Source of the DNA: Glandiceps talaboti
Lineage: Eukaryota > Hemichordata > Enteropneusta > Spengelidae
Reading direction: 5' to 3'
Assembly (NCBI RefSeq): GCF_964340395.1
Contig: NC_135549.1
Location: 11,674,342-11,738,341, forward strand
DNA length: 64,000 nucleotides
Within the stretch, counting starts at the first letter, position 1. Each line of letters opens with the position of its first letter. Of this stretch, positions 53,396 to 64,000 are shown piece by piece. Under the pieces are notes generated by a model. The model ran no database searches. It saw only the letters and a list, made by a program, of their open reading frames with translations, and was not told the origin of the DNA. Position numbers and translations under genes: made by a program.

Positions 53396-54552
53396 TGAGT
53401 TATCTTAAATTTTGAGTTTGAGATCATAATTGACAACCTATCCTTGCTGAAATTTACAGCAACCTCTATTCTACATAGTATATGGATGTCCGACAGTCAT
53501 GACTAAACCTTTGATGTTCATGTTGCAAGAAAAGACCACCTGTTGATGTACACATTAGTGTATTTTTAATTTAAAATGTACAATATCCAGGAACACGGTA
53601 CAACAAGCTCTGTTCTACAGAAGTACATTTATGACAGGGTAGTTTCATGATATCATGACAGGGTCTGTCCTACAGAGGTACATGTATGTCAGAGTTTGAT
53701 ATCTTAACATTCCTGGTAAGTCTTAGATACACTGTCTACAACTATGTGGTCCCAGAGCATGGTATTTAAGAGATGAAACAATATACTTTTGTCAATGGCA
53801 ACATGTTCCCAATATAAGTATGTACAAAATGACTAACCTGTGCTTTTTAGAATTTGTTCATGGGCAGTATATCCTACATGTGATAACCAGTGCGACACAG
53901 ATATTAATACCTATACCATCAAGGTGATTAAGGAATTTGTATATATAGATATCCAGGAGAATGAAGATAGTATACAATGTACATGTATGTGAAATGATAC
54001 AGTGTGAGTATATGAATTAGTATGACAGATAAAGAAATATGTATTTTATATTCTGGTACAAAGTACAGGTGTGTCCCTTGAGTCTACCTGTACCAGCTAA
54101 TCAATCATTTATTCCTGTTTGAATAGTATGAAAGGTGGCCAAGACAATTTCATTATATTGAAAACATTTTAATTAATAGAACTTTCATGCAGTCTAGTAT
54201 TGTTCTCTATTGTAAATACAATTTTGACTTTCTTTCCTTAATTGACATGGCATTCAAAGGTTCACCTGTGCCGTATAGTGGTGATATGTTGTGTTATGCA
54301 ATACATGATAGTAGTTATTCAACATCAATGAATCAATTCATTAATTCTAGTAGGGTAATTACAATTACTTGTACCAAAGACAGTAAATAATTGTACATGT
54401 ATCTACATGGCATTTACTCATAAAGTAGAATGTCCATTGAAATATATATGATTGTGTTATATACATGTACGTGTAGCACTCAGTTTATCAATCATGTTTT
54501 GAATTCATGAAGAATACTTGTGATCATATGATATTTAAATCTATCTATGTAC

Positions 54553-54583
<31 letters not shown>

Positions 54584-54689
54584 TGTATGTATTAACCTAT
54601 TAGCTTTTCAACCTAAGGATCTAAATGTGAATTCATAGGGACCCTGCCTATGGGTCACCAACTTGGGAATATATTAATTATACTTATAT

Positions 54690-55170
<481 letters not shown>

Positions 55171-55181
55171 AATATATTATA

Positions 55182-57490
55182 TAGATAGATAGATAGATAG
55201 ATAGATATATAGTAAATAGTAATAACCTGTAGTATCATAGTGTCACTGTGTGTACAATGATATCTTATCACCAGTAAGTGTCCGTTAAACAAACTTTTCT
55301 CTATGAAAAACTACTTGTCACTAACTTTTAGTGCAATTTTGAGGAATGCTCTAAATTGGTAATTAGGATAGAAGTGTGCCGCCATGTTGGTCAACTTGAC
55401 ATTCTCATTCAACCTTGTCATATATATACTGGTTAGCAATCTGATAAAAATCTGTTGTGGTGAATATGGCTTGAGTTCTTTATTTACCTCTGTTTCATTC
55501 ATTTCATTCAAATTTAATAAATAGTATAGTAGTGTGTACACAAATATTTTATCTCATGTAAGTGTCACAACTTTTTGCTCTAAAAACTGTTTGTCATTAA
55601 ATTTACAGTTTGTTTCCTGTGAAAAAATCTTGCAAAACAAGTAGAGTGTGAAGAGAGTATATTCAATAGGATTGTTGTACATTGCTTCAGTTATTAATAG
55701 AGGAATAAACCTTGGTAAGTGTTTGACATTTGAGTCTGAAATGTGACACTTAATGAAATTGTTCAGTTCCTAAGGCTGAAATCAAGTATACAATTTTTTC
55801 CGCTGTAGAGTCCAAGTATCGCAACATTAAGTAATATGTGTACATGTATGTATTAAATGATGCAAAAATTGAATGCATGTGACAAACCAGGAAATGAAAC
55901 CTTTTCAGTAAAAGACAGGATACAATTTACCACTGACTGATTGGTGTACTTGGTATTTTGTCAATTTTTCCAGGACTTTACTTTACTGTGTAATCTTTCA
56001 TAATAAAAGCTATAAATGGGAAAGATTTAAAACTATACCGTTATAGAGTAATGCACAGTGTTTCCAGAATAGCATGATTACACATACATCCTTCATTTCA
56101 TGCAATAATTCGAACTGTGATCTTTGAAATCACTAAGTGTTTCCTGTTAAATTTGAAGGTCTATCAGACAAAGATAATAAAACCGAAAGTGTAGAACTGC
56201 AGTCAACTATGTAATAACAAGAGTTAGGAAATTAAACATGTTAGCATTAGTGACAGGAGAATATTGAGATATTATTTATTGGCTGAAATAATCTACCTTT
56301 GCTTAGAAACTAGCTTCGATAATTCAGTTTGTGTGTGTGTCATAATATGATTTAATATATGACTGCAGAAATTTATTCATGCACATTTAATTGTTTTTAA
56401 GATATCTTGGTTGTAATATCTCTATCATTATAAAATGAGTCTTCTTAAAGCTAATCAATCAGAATAAATGATACAGTATTTTTACCACTTATATAAATTT
56501 GTTTCAAAATATTTATGGAAAAATATAATATTGTTATTAGTTATTACTTACATCTAGAGTGATGTTATAGTTCTGGATGGAATGTCTGTGGTTAAAGTAG
56601 GGCTGTTAACACATTGTAATCACGTTTTGGTTTTGATATGATAAATTTTACATCTTTGCACACATAAAAACAGTAGAGGTGTTGTAATTCTCCAAGGGTG
56701 CTACATGTACATGTGACATTAGCACACTGATAGCCTTGTAACCCTCTTGGTGATTACACTTCTCGATTTTCAATATTTTTCATTCCACCTAGTACCTCAC
56801 AGCAGTATTGGCAACAAGATTCTCTGCAAGCTATAATGTCTACTCTGATGTGATGGATGATGATTACTAGTAAAGGTAGCATGTAAACATGTACCTTATG
56901 GCTCTTTACTTTGTGTCATGAAAACCGATACAAATTGTTACATTTATATCATAGTTGATCAACTCTTTGCCACCTTTCATCATTAAAGTGACATGACCCC
57001 CGACATAGAACATGACATGTTAGCTTGACTGTTCAAAGATTGCAAGCAGGGAAGACCATTACATGCCTACATATAATACTCTCCAAGGATGAATAAGAAA
57101 TAAGAACATCTGTTTGTCCATGTATGACCTATATATTGTACTATTTTAGATACTTGTACAATTTCATGTTTATGAGCTGCACAGATTATCCTTTTAAGCC
57201 CATGTTTTGTTTATTGTTGGTGTGATTATACAGAGTAATTGCTTTGAAATTGAAGACTGTTGGTTTCTAGTAGAGATTCCTTTTGTTGTGTCTGTTACTA
57301 TGTTGGAATGTTTGGGTGAGACAAGGTGATGAACTTCTGACTTCTTGGCCTGTCGGTTTATTTATATCATCAATCATTTGGCGTCACCCAGTGCAATAAG
57401 TGGTATAACTATTCATGAATGCCTATATCAACTGTATTTTATATGTATGCGGAAACAGAAGACCTATAAGTATAGCCAACAGATTCATAC
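55182..57490. other. No gene seen
   Basis: A short (GATA)n at 55182-55206, then AT-rich sequence without coding signal. Confidence 0.5.
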
Positions 57491-57497
57491 ATGTAAA

Positions 57498-57731
57498 GCC
57501 AAAAAAAGGAGAAAGAATTCTTTCTGGTCAGCGTGCACATCACTTAATGAATACTCCACATACATGTACACACTTGCTCTAAAGTCTAGAACTATAAATA
57601 AAAAGAACTGTTACAGTAACTGCCATAAATAGTAGATTGAGTGACTTGTTTGTTGAGAATTTTAAAAAATGCACCATCGCACCATTTTAGACAAACTGTC
57701 CTGACCAGAAACAATTCTTTCTTTTTTTTGG
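57498..57731. repeat. Foldback of about 234 bp
   Basis: GCCAAAAAAAGGAGAAAGAA (57498) extending to TTTCTGGTCA is mirrored by TGACCAGAAA at 57701 extending to TTTTTTTTGGC at 57731. Confidence 0.75.
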
Positions 57732-57739
57732 CCAAATTG

Positions 57740-59395
57740 TAAGGTGAACTGGATTCAACTATTCCAGCATGCCCATGATCTAATATTATATAGTAACAGT
57801 TGTGAACAAAAATGATACTATACACTTCTTGATTTTCTATGTACTATGCAACTAAACATTCAAATCCTAGACAGTGAAATGAAATATTCTTATCAAAAGT
57901 AATCCTTCTCTGACTAGTATCAGAGAGGTGATCAGTGCAATGAATCTCGGACAGTTGTCTGAGAATGAATTGACACTGACTGTGTCAGCAAACAACCTAT
58001 AGGATTAAGGAATTAGATGCAGAAGTAGCCAAGCAGACAGCTCTTTGTTTAACATACATGGTATATAATAAGCATTCCGGGCTACCAACTGAAGTATAGA
58101 GAACAGAGGGGTTATAATTAACCATTTGACCATGAAGAATGTTTACAAGAGAAGCCTTCAAGGGAATAATTGTTTACAATTTCATCAAGATCTCTTGATA
58201 GTTATGTTGATAAAAACTAGAGAAAGTACCGGTAGGTGTTTTCTGTGCCAAATCACTACCCAGACTCTGTGATCTACATCAGAGGAGAATTAACCACAAA
58301 TAGAAGTCAGTCAAGCAATGTTGGAGTGAAAGCTGCTTATAGTGCATACCAATGAAACTTTTCTGACTTGGAATTACAAGTGCATGAAAAGTTAAGCTTG
58401 ATTAGACTCAAGAAAGTCATTCTACTTGTAAAATAACTACAATGTGGCTGCAAATCCTGTCACTATTTCTATTAGAAACTATTTTTTTTACATGTATTAG
58501 ATCTCAGAACAATTAAGATGGATTTCTGTTCTGAAATTGACTGACATGACATTGTATAAAAGGTTACACTAGTGAGTAATGCAAATTAGTTTCACTTTTA
58601 AATTGGTACTATATGGGCACTTTTGTGGAATCTCATATAACCATTTACATTTCATGGTTTGTGATTTTATGTACATCTCAACACATCTCACAATGAAGAT
58701 CTTTGCTGACCACCTATGCTATGACGTCAATAACAGTGTTTAGAGAAGAGAGACCAACAAGTCTATTGTACAAATGATGTTGATGACCTAGTCACATCGG
58801 AGATTTGTCAAAGATGGGGGCAGGACCCATAGCTGTGTGTGTTATGTTTGTATATAAATCATGATGACAGTGTATTGGCAAATAGGCCTTGACAAATTGG
58901 TCTCTAGCTCAAGCTGAAAACATTGTACATGTACTTGGTATTCTGGTCACAATTCACTTAGCTGTTATCATAGGGGATTTCATTGTGTCTGTAATCACCT
59001 GCCAATATCCATATCCAGAGGCCGTTTGGAAGTATGGTCAGATTATAGGATAAGAGGATACTTTCACTCATTTTCCATCATTCTGATAAACTTAATTTAC
59101 ATTCTCCATATGGGATATGCTCTGTTTAAAATGTTTCATTCAGATAGACTTAATTTAAATTGTCCTTGTGGGATAAAGTCACTACGGAATTTTAAACACT
59201 ACGGAATTTTAAAATTTTAAAATTTTTAACTATTTCTCGATCAACTGCAGTGATTTGAAAGTTTGGTAGCAGTTCAACTGACTGTGTTATTGAATTTCTT
59301 GCTACAAATTCAATAAAAGTCATCTTAATAATAGGCCTACGACTATTGGAAGTACAGCTTGATATTGTAAGTTTGAAGAAAAAAATGAAAATTGC
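57740..59395. other. No gene seen
   Basis: AT-rich, with a short tandem 'cactacggaattttaaa' duplication near 59,180-59,212. Confidence 0.5.
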
Positions 59396-59399
59396 ATAT

Positions 59400-59585
<186 letters not shown>

Positions 59586-59689
59586 TGCAAGGTTACATGT
59601 ACAATACTACAATGTACCTTCATCAGGGCAATGACTTGCTACAATAAGAAGATATCCTATGTCAGATGGTTGTGCATTACACAGTTTGG

Positions 59690-60050
59690 CAACTAATTTA
59701 CAACTTTTGTTGTATACCATCATGCATGGATACAATTGGCCCACATGTGTACAACTGCAGTTACCAGCCATCATCACAGTGTTGTAGTCATGCATGGGGT
59801 TTAATCCAGTTTACAATTAGTTATCCATCAAATATATAGTCATGCTTGGTTTACAACTAGTTAGTACTTTCATACCCTATCAATCATATCACATTGTGGT
59901 CATGCATGGTTTGGCCCAGGTTACAACTATATAGTTGCCCCATCATGTGATCATACATGGTTGCCTGCCTAGCTGGTCTACAGCTACATGTGTAGTTAAA
60001 CTGCCCCATTCTTATTGTATGATGTGTGGCTTGGCTTTACACCTACATGT
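59690..60050 (+). repeat. Degenerate tandem repeat, period about 70-90 bp
   Basis: Four to five diverged units recur around GTCATGCATGGTTTGG, GGTTTACAACTA[GC]TTAG and CCCCATCATG-type blocks. Confidence 0.65.
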
Positions 60051-63000
60051 AGTTTCATTGAAGGAAATGACATTGGAACAGAATGAATTCCTATTTTCAT
60101 GATTATTGAGTTTCTTAGAACTTATTCCTCTGCAGATCTCCTCTGGTAAGTTGTTGACAGTTTCTAGTCACTTCGGGTTAAACACCCAGCAGGCATGAAA
60201 TTGTTATTAATCTGAAATGATGACCTGATTTGACTCCAACTGATTAAATTTGTATGTCCAATTAGTTAGTCAGTCAGACATGTACAATCATAGGGTGATG
60301 TCAGCACACACCAGTGTGGAATTTGATTTAAAACATTAAACATGGAGTATTTAACTGACATGTGTGTGTAGTAACTTTGCAACATTCCAATGGATATTTA
60401 CTACTTCAGGTTCATTCTTTAATTTGACATATAAGACTAAGAAAATCTACAGTTAGTACCGAATGTACAAATGTAGCTTTATATGTACATGTACGTAGGT
60501 GGGTGGATGTTGTGAACTGTCTTTATAAGAGATACTGGAGTTAGGAAATGACAAGAAAGGATGGCAGTCCAAGGTCAAAGTTGAATACATAACTATCTTA
60601 TTTCTTCCTTCAAACTTTAAAGTTATGACCTTAAGTGACATTATAAAGGTAATTTGTGGTCATATCATGTACTGAAATATAGACATTAAAATGAAAATGA
60701 AAAACATATGGACTTTGTTGATTTACTGGACCATCTCATGACAAAAAAGTTCTTGTATTCCACAGCAAAGATTTGAATAAATGATAATTTCAAATATGCA
60801 CTAGCAGTTTAACCACAGGTACTTGAATCAATCTGTATGATTTAAAAAAAAATGTATAGTACTATATGTTACAAAAAAGTTTTAAACCAAATCCTTACGT
60901 TGCCTGAAATTTGTAGGTTACTTCTTGGAATTTAGCTTAAAATTGCTGCACACCAGAATACAAACAGGTAAACTATCAGTAACACTTGAAAGAATTAATT
61001 TTGAGATGCTTAATATGACCAGAAATTTTTTAAATTTTTGACTCAAACTTCTTGAAACAATGACTACACATGTACAGTTGAATAAAGATGAATGGAAAAA
61101 TGTATGTGAGGATACATTCCACCTGCTCTAACATGGATAGGTCATTGCATTCAGGAAATATAATATTTTTATCTTCCGCTGACATAATATGATATGGCCT
61201 ATCTCTTGAATATTGCCATTTTTTCCAATACACAAATCATCCTATTGAATGAAATAATAAAATTGCCATTTTTCATGATGTTGTGTATTTGGACATTTTA
61301 ATGTGACAGAAACATACATCCTGAGGAAGCCAAGCAGCTGTAGCTTGTTCATTGATACAGAACAGATGATAAGATTATATCAAGAATTGAATAGCATTTG
61401 ATAACAAACTTACAAATATTATCACTGTATAATTCCAATCAAATGTACACAAAGATTATGCATTTACATAATTTTCTTATGCTTGTCATCCTTTAGTCTA
61501 GTTCGATATCATTTAGATTTACACATCCACTTCACCTCCACCAGAGGCCACGTTGGATCCAGACTATGTCATCCATTAGTTGAGTAATTAGTGTTAGTTA
61601 CCTTTCAGTTAGAAAGATTGTCTGAGATTGTAAAGAGGATATATACATATCATGTACAGTTTAGGATATGTACATCTTGAACATGTAATATTATATGTTG
61701 GAGAACAATGCATTTGTCTACCGGTACATGGAAGCAATAGAAAACACTGTATGATACAGTGACTGAGCAGTCTAATAGAGTTACAAAAAATGTAGATTAT
61801 TTCTTGAAACCATGTAGATTTTATATATCTGCAATTATGTTAAATGGAATGGCAGGATCCAAGATACGTATATCATGTTACAGAAAATAAAAAATGATAA
61901 GCATGCTACTCCATGGGTCACATGGTTTCTACATCTAACAACTTGTCATTCACAAAGATCTTCTACTAAAATTCATTTAACATAAATTTTTTACATGTAC
62001 GGAACAAAAGCATGACCATGAAAAAGCTCCTTTTTGGTCAATCAGATATGAAACATGGTAAACTTGTAAGAAGATGGCTTGATCAATCAGTGCATTAGTG
62101 TGGAGCCTGATGAAGAAAGAGTTTATCATTTAATGATTAAGATCTCCAGTAGATGTATTGTTGTCAGAATGATCTACCCTATCTCTTTGAGTACATGTCA
62201 TAAATGTATGCATGTGCCATATTGTAAATGAAGTTCAGCCTATTCACAAGTGATAGTGTGACTATTTGCCAAAATTGAAGTAATGTTCAGACAGTGCTTT
62301 GTATATCACCATGGTTATACCTACATTGTACAATAGCTATGATATATACATTGTTGATGATGCAAATTAAATAAAAAATGTTAGACTCATTGAAGTGTCA
62401 TGTGCATGCAGGACACTTATCTACAGGAGAAATACACATATATGCATGATATGCGTTTCTAAAATTTACTAAGTTTGGTGATTGTTTAAAAGCAATAATT
62501 GGTTGATAATACATTGTACTATCTTCTAGTTTTTTAAACAATTGGTAAAATAGAATGAAATTAGATTCTATATACATTTGTGCATTTTGTACAATTAGGT
62601 AAAAAGTAAATATACATACGTTCTAATAGCATTCCAAAACCTATACTGTGGAGGAATGCACAAAAATATACATGCACTAGTAAATGGTAGCAGAATTCTC
62701 TCTTTTCTGATACCATAGAATAACATATTAGAAAAACACATGATCAAGCATGGTCAGGCATACATGTACATACACTGTATATATCCTTCACTGCATGATA
62801 GCATTCAAGTAATATTATATACATTTCTAAAGCACTATAATTAGGAAACCTATGATATTCACACACTGAAACAAATTTGGAAATTTTCCAAGATGCATCT
62901 TATCATATTTCCAATATTCAATTAACGTGAGGACATTTTCATATACAGTACACAACCAAAGATATTTTTGAGTTGACTACTAAATTACATTTCAGTATAT

Positions 63001-64000
63001 GTATGTAATTATGATATCATTCAATTTATCAATGAAGCAATTGAGATGCGGTATATGTTACAAAGTCTCTCACCACAGAAATGTTGATACATGGTTGAGA
63101 TGGTGTACATACATGTACGTTACAGTCTCCCACCCAAGAAATGTCAATGCATAATTGTTGTTCGTATTATCTACATGATATAATATACATCTGTATGTAA
63201 TAGAAATATGATTGTATAGAATATGATCCTAGCCTGAATATAATGATATTCGATAACAGAAATATAATATAAACATTAGAATATGAATAACATAATTGTT
63301 AATATTGGTTTTCAATGTAGTAGGACACATTATGATCAATTCATATGACTACAGGCACATGTCCATGTGTTATGAAAAATATATAACAGTTACGGCATCA
63401 TTAGTGAACTATCAAAAGAATTGAAGTTGAATAGTGGTGAACTTACATCGGCATCCAACTTACTCTCTGTCTTGATATGAAATGAAATGCATCAGTGAGT
63501 ACGAACTAACAAGGAGTGGAGTGCACCACCCACATTATAATATTACCATGCTACCCATTAGTATTGGGTTGAATGACTCACATAATGTAATGTAGCAAAA
63601 TATAAAAAGTAAACTTTCCATAACAGGAAAAGAGAAATGAAATACGTAAATAACAATCTACTCTGCGCAGATGTACTTTTAATCATGTGATTGACTGCTT
63701 GTGATCATTGACTACAAAATGTAGGTCCTTGAATTTATACTAGAGAAAAATAATTTGCATTTTTGGTGGCAGGAAATGAATGGTATAAATAGAAAGTTGA
63801 CAATGATTTCCTGCAATACATGACATTGTACTACATGTTTGTATACTACAATTGATATTGGTCTTTTAAAATAAATAACAAAATTTTGTTTTAAGCCATT
63901 TAGGAAAATTTGTTAAAAATCTAAAATCCTAAAACCTGCTCGTTTTCATCTAAGCTATCAAATAAATAAAGGATATCTTGATCATTGGGTAGATATTACT
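60051..64000. other. No gene seen to the window end
   Basis: AT-rich with many TACATGTA-type words. Contains the single repeat arm at 60814-60843 related to 26,288. No conserved exon recognised. Confidence 0.5.

Overview
The window is AT-rich nuclear DNA from an invertebrate animal. The genes have GT-AG introns and clear animal orthologues, no operons are seen, and the non-coding DNA is full of microsatellites, foldback elements and other DNA-transposon remnants. The repeat style and intron sizes fit a marine invertebrate such as a hemichordate, another ambulacrarian, a cephalochordate or a lophotrochozoan. The sequence alone does not let me name the clade.

Left part (1-12,800): a gene on the minus strand starts at about 2,151 under a YY1-type site and runs leftward, probably off the window; I do not recognise its product. 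The rest is intergenic and repeat-rich: a nested foldback at 3,476-4,263, a 273-bp tandem duplication at 5,543-6,085, and a TIR element with a 7-bp flanking repeat at 10,932-11,907. Next (12,818-18,615) are the last four exons of a plus-strand DUF4806-domain gene. Its first visible intron is colonised by a 2.04-kb Mutator-like element with a perfect 9-bp target duplication and by an inverted pair of related MITEs. Past 18,616 come a diverged repeat, a self-complementary minisatellite (19,969-20,242) and a palindromic MITE (21,058-21,418).

Centre (22,300-35,640): MRPS33 (mitoribosome small subunit, minus strand, two coding exons), DCLRE1B/Apollo/SNM1B (plus, one uninterrupted coding exon preceded by a ZNF143+YY1-type promoter), and the first three coding exons of EDEM1 (plus). 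MRPS33, DCLRE1B and EDEM1 are unrelated housekeeping genes (mitochondrial translation, telomere/crosslink repair, ER quality control). I see no sign of a joint pathway.

Right part (35,641-64,000): I could not find EDEM1 exon 4 or later, so the gene either has an intron of at least 28 kb or is broken. A complete intronless class A GPCR gene (minus, 49,233-50,324) lies in this space, possibly nested in that intron. Its second extracellular loop looks unusually short. The remaining sequence holds only repeats that I can support. I found no CRISPR array, rRNA, tRNA or obviously new multi-gene system. The most notable items are the transposon structures, the GPCR anomaly, the nested-gene layout, the PIP-like motif in the Apollo tail, and a family of (TA)n-carrying inverted-repeat elements.
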